A stretch of DNA of 50,093 nucleotides from Candidatus Mediterraneibacter norwichensis (GCA_019112765.1 DXIU01000065.1:1-50093); one strand, 5' to 3'; counted from the first letter of the stretch, positions 27,521 to 36,454 are shown. Program-made: numbers and translations. Notes: generated by a model not told the origin, from the letters alone.

Positions 27521-28834
27521 ATGGAATCACTTATATCATATCTGGCCTCGGGTGTATTCGTTACTGTGAGCCTGACGGCGCTGCTGACGGAAAAACTGAA
27601 GTACTGGCAGTATATCCTGCTGATTGCATATGTGTCCGGATGGGCTTTTTTATCAGGAATAACGGGCACCGGGCATATTTTCGGGTTCCTGACTATTCCG
27701 GGAGCGCTGATTCTGCTTGCTCTGATGGTGAGAAGATACCGGGTGGAAAATATATGTCTGGCCTGCCTGGGATATCTGGTCGATATTTTTCTGAACAATG
27801 TTCTTCTGGCAGCAATCGCATTCTTGTTCCGGATCAGCGTTGCGGAACTGATCCGCAGCTACGTCATGGGTTTCTGGGCTTTATTTTTTGTTATATTACT
27901 TCTGGCTATGGGGTTGCTGAGGCTTCTTTTATATCGGAAGCTTCATCTGCTCCGGTATCTGGAGGGAGGGAGTATGTTCCGCTATGGCCTGCTGGGAAAT
28001 CTGTTCCTGTATGTGGTGATATTTCTGCTTCTCATCTCAATGGGACAGTGGGCCGGATACAGTACAAGGGCTATTGTGCTGAACTGTGTGCTTTTTTTAC
28101 TCTGTCTGACTGCCAGCAGCATCCTGATTGTCAGGTGCGTGAAGGCTATCCAGAGTGAAGAAAACATGAAGGCAGAGATGCGGCAGCAGGAATTGACGAG
28201 AAGCTACATATCCGGTCTGGAATATATGGTGGACGAGATGAGCGCCTTCCGCCATGATTATAAAAATATTCTCTCTACAATGGCCGGGTTTATCCATGAA
28301 AACCGGATGGATGAACTGAGGGAATTTTTTGAACGTCAGATTCAGGACGCCGTGCCGGATAAGGAAAGCAAAGGACAGGCCTGGAGTTCTTTGCGAAATG
28401 TGGAACCAATGGAACTGAAAGGGTTTCTCTATGAAAAGGTACTGACTGCCATGTTCCGGAATGTGGACGTACAGGTGGGCATTCGCAGAAATATCCGGGT
28501 GTGCTGTAAAAACATGAAAGAAATCATCCGGATCCTGGGAATATTTCTGGATAATGCTATTGAAGCGGCAGAGGATTGTGATCCGGCGGGGGCGGTGTAT
28601 ATCCGGCTGGATCAGACAGACAGAGGAGTGATGATCCAGATCGAGAATACATACAAGGAGAAACCGGAACTGTCGAAGATGTATGAAAAAGGATGGTCCA
28701 CCAAGGGAGAAGGCAGAGGAAACGGTCTGTACCGGACGAAAGAGATGATTGAGAAGCAGGAGAACCTGTATCACCAGTGCAGGATCGGAGACGACTGGGT
28801 GATACAGACACTGGAAATTGAACAACAGGAATAA
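27521..28834 (+). CDS. GHKL sensor histidine kinase (AgrC-like)
   Basis: N-terminal TM segments, MSAFRHDYKNILSTMAGFI, LGIFLDNAIEAAEDC. Confidence 0.88.
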   Translation: MESLISYLASGVFVTVSLTALLTEKLKYWQYILLIAYVSGWAFLSGITGTGHIFGFLTIPGALILLALMVRRYRVENICLACLGYLVDIFLNNVLLAAIAFLFRISVAELIRSYVMGFWALFFVILLLAMGLLRLLLYRKLHLLRYLEGGSMFRYGLLGNLFLYVVIFLLLISMGQWAGYSTRAIVLNCVLFLLCLTASSILIVRCVKAIQSEENMKAEMRQQELTRSYISGLEYMVDEMSAFRHDYKNILSTMAGFIHENRMDELREFFERQIQDAVPDKESKGQAWSSLRNVEPMELKGFLYEKVLTAMFRNVDVQVGIRRNIRVCCKNMKEIIRILGIFLDNAIEAAEDCDPAGAVYIRLDQTDRGVMIQIENTYKEKPELSKMYEKGWSTKGEGRGNGLYRTKEMIEKQENLYHQCRIGDDWVIQTLEIEQQE

Positions 28835-28839
28835 CAGAA

Positions 28840-28877
28840 CGCTGTAAAATTTTTCGGAAGAGGAGAATTTTACAGCG
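28840..28877. terminator. Hairpin after histidine kinase gene
   Basis: CGCTGTAAAATT...AATTTTACAGCG followed by attttaa. Confidence 0.65.
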
Positions 28878-28882
28878 ATTTT

Positions 28883-28949
28883 AACGTTCATGCCGTAAAT
28901 CGCTACGTTCATGCAGAAGTGTTGAAAATGAAAGGACAGACTGTACAAT
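28883..28949 (+). promoter_or_regulatory. Tandem LytTR-type operator plus promoter
   Basis: AACGTTCAT(28883-28891)-N12-TACGTTCAT(28904-28912); TTGAAA(28922-28927)-N16-TACAAT(28944-28949). Confidence 0.75.
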
Positions 28950-29006
28950 AATAGATATGGAAGAAACAGAGGAGATAAGTTCACCAGGTACGGAAACGGT
29001 AAAGTT

Positions 29007-29228
29007 ATGAAAGATTATACACATGAATTATCCCGTGTGATTGGCAGGAAAATGGGCAGGATACAGAATTATTCTGAAGAGAAGGAGGTTGTTGTTACAT
29101 ATGGAATCGAACTGATTCTGAATTCTCTGCTCAAGGCAGTTATTTATATTCTGATCGGAACACTTCTGGGAAAGACGCTGGAAGTCGTAACTGCGATTGT
29201 CGTATTTGCTGCCGTTAGAGTCTTTTGA
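29007..29228 (+). pseudogene. AgrB-like accessory gene regulator, 3'-truncated
   Basis: MKDYTHELSRVIGRKMGRIQ...AIVVFAAVRVF* ends where the conserved GG.H catalytic region is expected. Confidence 0.7.
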
Positions 29229-29255
29229 AAAAAGAAGTAGAAAGAGGTGAAAAAT

Positions 29256-30113
29256 ATGTTTGTAAAAGCAACAGCTGCGCAAATTCGTTTTTTGTTAAGA
29301 CGGAACAGCGCAATTATAACTTTTTTTATTCTTCTGGCAATGGTACTTTTTAATTTTATTTCAAACGTGCTTGCCTTTCAGGGGAAAGATGTGGTTGAAA
29401 TGTATCACCCGATGAAGCTTCTTCTGCTCAGCTGGAATCAGACTTATCTGACGCCGGACCGGACGCTGAATTTTATCCAGCTGTATCCTCTTCTGGTCGT
29501 ATGTCCGGCAGGCTTTGCACTGGCTTCGGAACGGCAGAACGGCGAGGATATTCTGCTGGCGGCAAAGCTGGGGAATATCCGGTATCGTTTCAGTAAGATA
29601 CTGGCTGCATTTGCAGTAACAATGATCGTTTTTACGATTCCGTTTCTCATCGAGATTATTCTGAACTGTCTGGCTTTTCCGCTGTCTGCAGCAGGAGATC
29701 TGATGAATCTGAACTGCTATCAGGAGGAATATTTCAGAATTACTGAAAGCTATCTGTTTACAGGATTGTATCAGGTTTCACCGTACATATATGCTGTGGT
29801 TCTCACACTTTTATTTGGCATACTTTCCGGCATTCTGGGAGCTTTTACAGCAGCAGTTTCATCCCTGTTCTACATTAAGTTCCGGATTTTGCTGTTTCTT
29901 CCTGTATTTGCTCTTCTGAATGTTACCATTATGATATCGGACTGGTTCCATATGCAGAATTCGTCTGTTTCGGCCGCCTGGTACAGTTATTTTCTGCTGT
30001 TTGTTGACAGTAAAACACTATATGGACCGGTATTTGCTCTCGTTGTCCTCCTGCTTATCCTCCTGACTGCAGCGGGAGCATATATAGGAGGGAGAAAAGA
30101 TTGCGTACGATAA
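29256..30113 (+). CDS. ABC-2-like membrane permease
   Basis: Polytopic protein in an operon with an ATPase. Confidence 0.7.
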   Translation: MFVKATAAQIRFLLRRNSAIITFFILLAMVLFNFISNVLAFQGKDVVEMYHPMKLLLLSWNQTYLTPDRTLNFIQLYPLLVVCPAGFALASERQNGEDILLAAKLGNIRYRFSKILAAFAVTMIVFTIPFLIEIILNCLAFPLSAAGDLMNLNCYQEEYFRITESYLFTGLYQVSPYIYAVVLTLLFGILSGILGAFTAAVSSLFYIKFRILLFLPVFALLNVTIMISDWFHMQNSSVSAAWYSYFLLFVDSKTLYGPVFALVVLLLILLTAAGAYIGGRKDCVR

Positions 30114-30934
30114 GCAGCCGGATTACAGTTTCAGCAGTAACAGGTATATCAGGGGGAATATATCTTGCTGTGATGTATATGCAGCCTACAGTGCTCGGGA
30201 ATATCGGATTATCAGATCTGGTCATGCGCCTGAGCGGAAGCAGGGCGCCGGGATTTCCGCTGACTCCTGTAATTTCAGAGCTGCTGTCGCTTACGCTTGT
30301 ACTGGTTCCCTGTTATGTATTTCAGATTTATATGGGAATCGAGGTTTACCGCAGTTTCTGTACAGCAAGCATCTATGTCTTCTCCCGTACACCCAGGCGG
30401 ATCCGCTGGTATCTGGGAGAGATAACCAGCCTGGCCGGCGCTGCGCTGCTGTTCCAGGTTATTCTTGTAGTGTCTGCGTCAGCAGCGGCCGCGCTGATGC
30501 ATCCGTTTTATATAGATACGGCCGGTGTGGTTCTGGCTGTGTATCATATTATTCTTTATACATTCTGGCTGTTTGCTATGTCGCTTATCATCAATCTGCT
30601 TGCTGTTTATCTGGGAAGTAATGCTGCCTTCTTCGTTGTCTGCGGCGCGCAGCTGGTTTTTACATCGTTTTTGATTTTTATTAATATGTTTGAAGAAAAC
30701 AGGCCTTTTGTAACACGGTTTCTTAATCTGAATCCTATGGCTCATCTGGTAATCGGATGGCACAGCAGTGTTGTCCCAATGCTTGACAAAACTGTTCAGG
30801 CGCCTTATGAAGGACTTTATTTCGCTGTTTCCTTTCTGGTAACAGCAGGAACTGCCCTGGCGGCTGCTGTGGCAGGGGCCTTTATCGTAAAACATCATGA
30901 TTTTTTAACAGCTGATCCCGAGGGAGGTGTGTAG
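30101..30934 (+). CDS. ABC-2-like membrane permease
   Basis: Polytopic; overlaps neighbours on both sides. Confidence 0.65.
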   Translation: MRTISSRITVSAVTGISGGIYLAVMYMQPTVLGNIGLSDLVMRLSGSRAPGFPLTPVISELLSLTLVLVPCYVFQIYMGIEVYRSFCTASIYVFSRTPRRIRWYLGEITSLAGAALLFQVILVVSASAAAALMHPFYIDTAGVVLAVYHIILYTFWLFAMSLIINLLAVYLGSNAAFFVVCGAQLVFTSFLIFINMFEENRPFVTRFLNLNPMAHLVIGWHSSVVPMLDKTVQAPYEGLYFAVSFLVTAGTALAAAVAGAFIVKHHDFLTADPEGGV

Positions 30935-30935
30935 T

Positions 30936-31589
30936 GTGAAATTAATTGCAGAAAATATCAGTAAAACAATCAGAGGAAAAAAGATCTTATCAGAAATCAG
31001 CCTTGAGTTAGAAGGCGGGAAAATCTACGGATTTACAGGTCCTAACGGTTCCGGAAAGACCATGCTGTTCCGTGCATTGTCCGGTCTGATGTCTGTTGAT
31101 TCCGGGATAATCCGCTGGAACGGCGGAGTGCTTCGCCGGGATTTTTCCGTTCTGCCCAGTCTGGGAATTATTCTTGAAAATGTCAGTCTGTATCCAAATC
31201 TGACAGGTTTTCAGAATCTGAAATATCTGGCCGACATCAAAGGGAAAATTCATAATAAAGAAATACGGGAAGCTCTGAAACGGGTCGGTCTTGACCCGGA
31301 CGACAGAAGAACGTACCGGAAGTATTCTCTCGGCATGAAGCAGAGGCTTGCCATTGCACAGGCCGTAATGGAAAAACCGGATGTCATTATGCTGGACGAA
31401 CCGACAAATGGACTGGATGATGAAGGCGTCGAAATTGTCCGCCGATTGATTCTGGAAGAAAAAGAAAGAGGTGCCCTGATCCTGCTTGCAAGTCATAACA
31501 GCAGTGATATCAGCCTTCTGACGGACATTGTATACCGGATCAACAATGGTACGCTACGGGAAGTGAAGGGAAAGGGGGAGATAAGATGA
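30936..31589 (+). CDS. ABC transporter ATP-binding protein
   Basis: GPNGSGKTM, YSLGMKQRLAIAQAV, IMLDEPTNGLD; GTG start at 30936 likely. Confidence 0.9.
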   Translation: MKLIAENISKTIRGKKILSEISLELEGGKIYGFTGPNGSGKTMLFRALSGLMSVDSGIIRWNGGVLRRDFSVLPSLGIILENVSLYPNLTGFQNLKYLADIKGKIHNKEIREALKRVGLDPDDRRTYRKYSLGMKQRLAIAQAVMEKPDVIMLDEPTNGLDDEGVEIVRRLILEEKERGALILLASHNSSDISLLTDIVYRINNGTLREVKGKGEIR

Positions 31590-32248
31590 AAATGCGGATA
31601 TTAACGGCAGCTACAGTAGTCATTCTTATAGGAGCTGCAGCGTTTGGCCTGGTAAAACGTCTGACCTATACTGATCTGTGCAGTGAGGAAAATTATCTTG
31701 ACAGGCTGTATGTCGCTGAGGCCATATCGCCCCTTACAGAAAACAGCTGCAGCGATCTTGAGCAGGAGCTTCCGGGTGTTCCTTATATCCTGCGTGTATC
31801 TCCGGCCGGCGAGTTTGAGAATCTTTTTGCGACAAGCCGTCAGAAAGTACAGGTGGAAGAGGTTTATGCAGGAAACGGGCTGCAGAAGGGGGAGGAAATA
31901 TATCTGACTTCCAGTCAGTGGAGAATTGTTGTTGAGCTTCAGCCTTCGGCTCTGGAGTGTTCCTTTGTTAATATAATGAAAGAAGGGAAGGAGTATCTGG
32001 TATTCTTAACGGAAAAGGTCAGGACGGATTCTGAAGTTCTGCCGGTATACAGACTTTACAGCAATTCCATGATTACACCGGTTTTCTGCTATGAAGATAT
32101 GGAAAATGTAATTATCCCCGTAGGAGAAGGACCGACCTATGTACCGTATTTCCAGGTGAAGGATAATGAATTCTTTTCAGCGGATGAAGAAGGGCTGGAG
32201 GCCTGGAACAGCCTGAAACAGAAAATGCTGGCGGCTTATCCGAAATAA
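31586..32248 (+). CDS. Uncharacterised membrane-anchored or secreted protein
   Basis: N-terminal hydrophobic segment, 4-bp overlap with ABC ATPase gene. Confidence 0.6.
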   Translation: MKMRILTAATVVILIGAAAFGLVKRLTYTDLCSEENYLDRLYVAEAISPLTENSCSDLEQELPGVPYILRVSPAGEFENLFATSRQKVQVEEVYAGNGLQKGEEIYLTSSQWRIVVELQPSALECSFVNIMKEGKEYLVFLTEKVRTDSEVLPVYRLYSNSMITPVFCYEDMENVIIPVGEGPTYVPYFQVKDNEFFSADEEGLEAWNSLKQKMLAAYPK

Positions 32249-32440
32249 CTATAAATTGGAGAAGCATTATGAAAAAGCAGACTGTGGGAAAAGAAAGATG
32301 AAATCTTTTAATAGACTGATACAAGGATACAGAAAAGATACAGTTCTTATATATTATAAAAATACAGAAAAAGATATATAAGAAAACCGGCGGCGCTGAA
32401 AAGATCAAACGAACGCCGGAAAGAAAGGAAGTGAAGTGCT

Positions 32441-32920
32441 ATGAAAAAAAAGATTTCATTATTATTAACCGCACTCCTGCTGGGAGCAGTACTGTCAGCC
32501 TGTGGAAACAATACAGAAGAAAAACCGGGGAATGAAAATACAGCCGGGACTTCTGTGGAAGAACAGGTATTGGTGTACCGAAGTAATACCACCCTGGCTG
32601 ATCTGGAGGCATATCTTCTCGAAAAGGGCGTACTGGATGGAGAGAGAACAGAAGTAGACGCAGAGAAGGTCGGAGCGGTCGACGGGTTTGGCTATCAGGA
32701 TTCCAATGTGGAAATCTATGAATATGATACGAACTCCTCTGCATATGATGCACTGGCAACAGGAGGCTGTATCGGTTTTACTTTTCCTGAAACAGAAACC
32801 AAACCTGCCGAAACAGTAGGCCCCATCTCAGCCGAAACTGTAAACAGGCAGTATGTTATGATTGCGACCGGTGATGTTTCCAGAGAACTTCGGAATGCAT
32901 TCGGAAACTTCGACAGATAA
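32441..32920 (+). CDS. Uncharacterised lipoprotein
   Basis: Lipobox LGAVLSACGNN; GGAAG SD. Confidence 0.65.
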   Translation: MKKKISLLLTALLLGAVLSACGNNTEEKPGNENTAGTSVEEQVLVYRSNTTLADLEAYLLEKGVLDGERTEVDAEKVGAVDGFGYQDSNVEIYEYDTNSSAYDALATGGCIGFTFPETETKPAETVGPISAETVNRQYVMIATGDVSRELRNAFGNFDR

Positions 32921-32944
32921 ACTGAGATATTACGCACCTTTCAT

Positions 32945-32981
32945 CAGGGGCCGGATAGGGATTTCTCTTATCCGGCCCCTG
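32945..32981. terminator. Strong hairpin downstream of lipoprotein gene
   Basis: CAGGGGCCGGATA...TATCCGGCCCCTG. Confidence 0.6.
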
Positions 32982-33343
32982 AATTATATCCGGCGCTGTG
33001 AGCTAAAAAAAGCATAGAATAAAACACTTGCACACCATATACATTCAGCGTATAACAGTTCAAGGCCATTCGGCCAGAGGGATCCAAAGATTTAATAAAG
33101 TAAGCGACAAACGAATATCGGGGAGGGATATATGGAGCGCGGCAGTTACTGTCTGTCAGCTTGTTTTTCCTGCTGTATATTGCTACAATGACAGTAAAAT
33201 AAAGAAATTTGTAACGTTCTCCCACCTGAATTTCGTTATATAGAGTAAGAAGGAAAGGATGGATTTTTATCAGTGAAAGCTGCCGGAAATCCTGCACGGA
33301 CCCCGCCGAAGGGAGTCTTGAATGAAAAAGGAGGAAGAACGCT

Positions 33344-33991
33344 GTGAAAAAATTTTATTCTGTTATTTTATGGGGAATCTGTATTGCGGCTGCTGTCGGG
33401 CTGCTGATTCTTCTGGGCAGTCTGATGTCAGATGAATCTATGGTGTCAAAAAAGCCGGTTATTTATCTGTATCCCGAGCAGGAACAGGAAGTGTCGGTTC
33501 GGCTGGAATATGACGGGGAGCTGACCTGTACTTATCCGGAGTACAACGATGGCTGGACGGTGACGGCGGAACCGGATGGGAGACTTGCAGACCGGACGGG
33601 AATGGAATACAATTATCTGTACTGGGAAGGAACATCTGACTGGGAGTATGATTTCTCAGAAGGGTTCTGCGTTGCGGGGAAAGATTCCGCAGAGTTTCTG
33701 GAAGGAGCGCTTGCAGAGCTGGGACTTACCCGAAGGGAGGCCAATGAGTTTATTGTATACTGGCTGCCCAGGCTGGAGGCCAATGCGTACAACCTGATTT
33801 CTTTCCAGACAGAGGCCTATACGGAGCATGCCGGACTTGTCATTGAACCGGAGCCGGATACGGTAATCCGTGTATTTATGGCGTATCAGCCGAAAGACAG
33901 CCGGCAGGAGATACCGGAACAGGAACTTGACGCTCCGGAAAGAACTGGATTTACTGTAGTAGAATGGGGCGGCTGTGAAGTGGGCAAGTAG
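33344..33991 (+). CDS. Uncharacterised membrane-anchored protein
   Basis: N-terminal TM then KKPVIYLYPEQEQEVSVRLEYDGELTCTYPEYNDGW...; GGAGGAAG SD. Confidence 0.7.
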   Translation: MKKFYSVILWGICIAAAVGLLILLGSLMSDESMVSKKPVIYLYPEQEQEVSVRLEYDGELTCTYPEYNDGWTVTAEPDGRLADRTGMEYNYLYWEGTSDWEYDFSEGFCVAGKDSAEFLEGALAELGLTRREANEFIVYWLPRLEANAYNLISFQTEAYTEHAGLVIEPEPDTVIRVFMAYQPKDSRQEIPEQELDAPERTGFTVVEWGGCEVGK

Positions 33992-34042
33992 CATAGCGGA
34001 CTGCGAATATCCGCCTGACTCAGATCAGGCCGGAATAGTATC

Positions 34043-34081
34043 CGCAAAAAGGCGGCAGAGCAGAAATGCCGTCTTTTTGCG
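34043..34081. terminator. Bidirectional terminator
   Basis: CGCAAAAAGGCGGCA/TGCCGTCTTTTTGCG. Confidence 0.75.
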
Positions 34082-34120
34082 ATTGTGACGAGAATTCTGA
34101 GCCGCTGACAGGAGAAAGTG

Positions 34121-34663
34121 ATGATATATCTGCTGATGATAGATTCCGGGGAGGACAGACGGAAGTTTGTAATCCTGTATGAAACATACCGGCACTTTAT
34201 GATGAGGATCGCGCTGGACATACTGAGAGATACTTATCTTGCGGAAGACGCCGTACATGAAGCGTTTATGAAGATTGCCGCGAATATGGACAAAGTGGGG
34301 GAAACCGGATCGCTGAGCACGAAACGGTATCTGGCGATTACGGCAAAACACGCGGCGGTGGACATATACCGGAAGAGAAAGAAACAGTTTGACAGAGAGA
34401 TGTCTGTGGAGGATCTGGATATCCGTATTGAGCCCGCCGCGTACATGGAGTCGGACGCTGACAATGAAGTGCTGGATATTCTGAAAAATCTGCCCGGAAG
34501 ATACCGGGATGTTTTCCTTTTAAAGTACTCGGCAAGGATGGAAAACAAGGACATTGCCGGCATTCTGGATATCCCGGAGGGGACGGTGCGTCAGCGGATT
34601 GCCAGGGGAAAGGTTCTGATACAGGAAGCGCTTGACCGGCTGGAGGAAATGAAAAATGAGTAA
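34121..34663 (+). CDS. RNA polymerase sigma factor, sigma-70/ECF family
   Basis: DTYLAEDAVHEAFMKIA; LPGRYRDVFLLKYSARMENKDIAGILDIPEGTVRQRIARGK; exact start uncertain. Confidence 0.88.
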   Translation: MIYLLMIDSGEDRRKFVILYETYRHFMMRIALDILRDTYLAEDAVHEAFMKIAANMDKVGETGSLSTKRYLAITAKHAAVDIYRKRKKQFDREMSVEDLDIRIEPAAYMESDADNEVLDILKNLPGRYRDVFLLKYSARMENKDIAGILDIPEGTVRQRIARGKVLIQEALDRLEEMKNE

Positions 34664-35345
34664 TATGAAAGTAACAGACGACTGGCTGTATCAGTACATG
34701 CCTGTTGTGGACGAAGCGCTGATCCGGGGAATTGAGGACAGCACGGATTATGAATATCAGTTTTCGGAACAATTTGAAAAAAAGATGGAACAGCTGATCC
34801 GCAGAGAAAGGCGGGACGCGCGGAAAGGCAGATGGAAGGCATTTACAGGCCGCCTGATGCAGAATCTCAGAATGTCCGCCGGTTATATGGCGGCAGCCGC
34901 AGCCTGCGCCGGTCTGCTGATCCTGACAGGCGTTTTGCTGAGACAGCAGGGAAGCAGGGATACAGCAGGCTCAGCCCCGGTTCGGGAAAATCAGGGAGCC
35001 GGGACAGGCTTCCGGGAGAAATCCCCGGCCTGTATGCCGGATGGCTACCGTCTCGTTTCGGAGCAGGAAGATGGAACCTCATATGAGATGGTTTATGAAA
35101 ATGACAGGGGGATGACCTGTACACTGAGACAGGAACCGGAAACAACAGACGGTACGGCTGTTCCGGATCCGGATTTCAGAAGAGAAGAATCTGTACAGCT
35201 TAAAGAGGCTCTGATAGAAATATACTGGTATGAAGATGGTTCCAGTTATTCATACTGCGGGTATGAAAACTGCGCGTATACAGTGGAAGCGGAGCAATTA
35301 GGCACAGAAGAGATAGAAGAGATTTACATGAACTGGATTTACTGA
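34656..35345 (+). CDS. DUF4367-like membrane protein, probable anti-sigma partner
   Basis: Overlaps sigma gene; central TM; DGYRLVSEQEDGTSYEMVYENDRG. Confidence 0.7.
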   Translation: MSNMKVTDDWLYQYMPVVDEALIRGIEDSTDYEYQFSEQFEKKMEQLIRRERRDARKGRWKAFTGRLMQNLRMSAGYMAAAAACAGLLILTGVLLRQQGSRDTAGSAPVRENQGAGTGFREKSPACMPDGYRLVSEQEDGTSYEMVYENDRGMTCTLRQEPETTDGTAVPDPDFRREESVQLKEALIEIYWYEDGSSYSYCGYENCAYTVEAEQLGTEEIEEIYMNWIY

Positions 35346-35353
35346 TAAATATA

Positions 35354-35382
35354 TTGAATGCGAAATGCGTATATGATAAAAT
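35354..35382 (+). promoter_or_regulatory. Toxin promoter
   Basis: TTGAAT-N17-TAAAAT; TSS expected near the left inverted-repeat arm at 35390. Confidence 0.6.
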
Positions 35383-35466
35383 AAAATACAGGGAAACCAG
35401 AGCCGGGCGGCTTACCCTCTGATCTTTCCGGAGGGACAGCCCCTCCGTATAAAAGAAAGGAGGGGG

Positions 35467-35565
35467 ATGCCAGTGAATGTTACATATTCGGACTTGATCC
35501 AGTTGTTAATTTTCATTGTCGCCCTTGTTGGTCTCTGTTACGAGATTTTCAAGGGAAAGAAATAG
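35467..35565 (+). CDS. Putative holin-like small hydrophobic toxin, 32 aa
   Basis: MPVNVTYSDLIQLLIFIVALVGLCYEIFKGKK; AAAGGAGGGGG SD; below the ORF-track length cutoff. Confidence 0.85.
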   Translation: MPVNVTYSDLIQLLIFIVALVGLCYEIFKGKK

Positions 35566-35650
35566 GCCGCCACTACTCCCAATAGTGACGGCTGCCCGTT
35601 AGGGCGGTAGTTTATCGTACGGGGTAAGCCGCTTCTGGTTTCCCTTTTCT
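35566..35650 (-). ncRNA. Candidate antisense antitoxin RNA
   Basis: Minus strand TTGCGT(35685-35680)-N17-TATATT(35662-35657); runs into hairpin GCCGTCACTA/TAGTGGCGGC then CCTATTTCTTT. Confidence 0.6.
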
Positions 35651-35779
35651 ATGTATAATATAGCATATGGCAGACTGACACGCAAGTTTTTTGCGTATTG
35701 TGTCGGGGGATACAGAAAGGATATAATTTTTCTGTATTATTACAGATAGAAGAATTCTTACATCTAAGGGGAAAGAGAC

Positions 35780-36454
35780 ATGAAACTGAAAATTCTGATT
35801 GTGGAAGACGATCTGCTTCTTGCGGAGGCAGTGAGTGATTATTTTGAAGGAAAGGGATGGGAAACGGAGCAGGTTCACGACGGCGTGACCGCTGTGGAGA
35901 AGGTGGAGGCGGACAATTACCAGATGATTCTGCTGGATGTGATGCTGCCGGGGATGAACGGATTTGAAGTGTGCCGGAAGATCCGGCAGAACAGCGATAT
36001 TCCCATATTTTTTATTACCGCCCGGGTACTGGAAGAGGATGAGCTGACCGGGTATGCGGCGGGAGCGGACGATTATATTACAAAGCCTTTTTCGCTTCCG
36101 GCGCTGTATGCGAAGACTATGGCCATGATGGCGCGGCTCCGGGGCGAACGGCCTATGGAGAAACTGAAGAAAGGCGGAGTGGAGATGGATCTTCGCACCG
36201 GACAGGTGATGATCTGCGGGCAGAAGTGTGAGATGCCGCCGAAGGAATATGAGCTGCTCCGGTTCTTTCTGGAAAATCCGGACCGGATCTTTACAAGGGA
36301 TCAGCTTCTGACCCGGTTTTGGGGCTATGATTTCGAAGGAAATGAGCGGGTGGTGGACAACCATATCAAGAAGCTCCGGAGGTTCCTGCAGGGCAGCAGG
36401 TGTATGATACAGACGGTGAGAAAGACCGGGTACCGGATGGAGGTGGAGCAGTGA
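35780..36454 (+). CDS. OmpR-family response regulator
   Basis: LLDVMLPGMNGFEVCRKIR; winged-helix C-terminus. Confidence 0.93.
   Translation: MKLKILIVEDDLLLAEAVSDYFEGKGWETEQVHDGVTAVEKVEADNYQMILLDVMLPGMNGFEVCRKIRQNSDIPIFFITARVLEEDELTGYAAGADDYITKPFSLPALYAKTMAMMARLRGERPMEKLKKGGVEMDLRTGQVMICGQKCEMPPKEYELLRFFLENPDRIFTRDQLLTRFWGYDFEGNERVVDNHIKKLRRFLQGSRCMIQTVRKTGYRMEVEQ

Noticed and set aside
32968-33297. 109-aa minus-strand ORF (…SLDPSGRMALNCYTLNVYGVQ…)
   Set aside because: Looks superficially protein-like, but has no SD or recognisable domain and lies over the probable promoter region of 33344; left unannotated.
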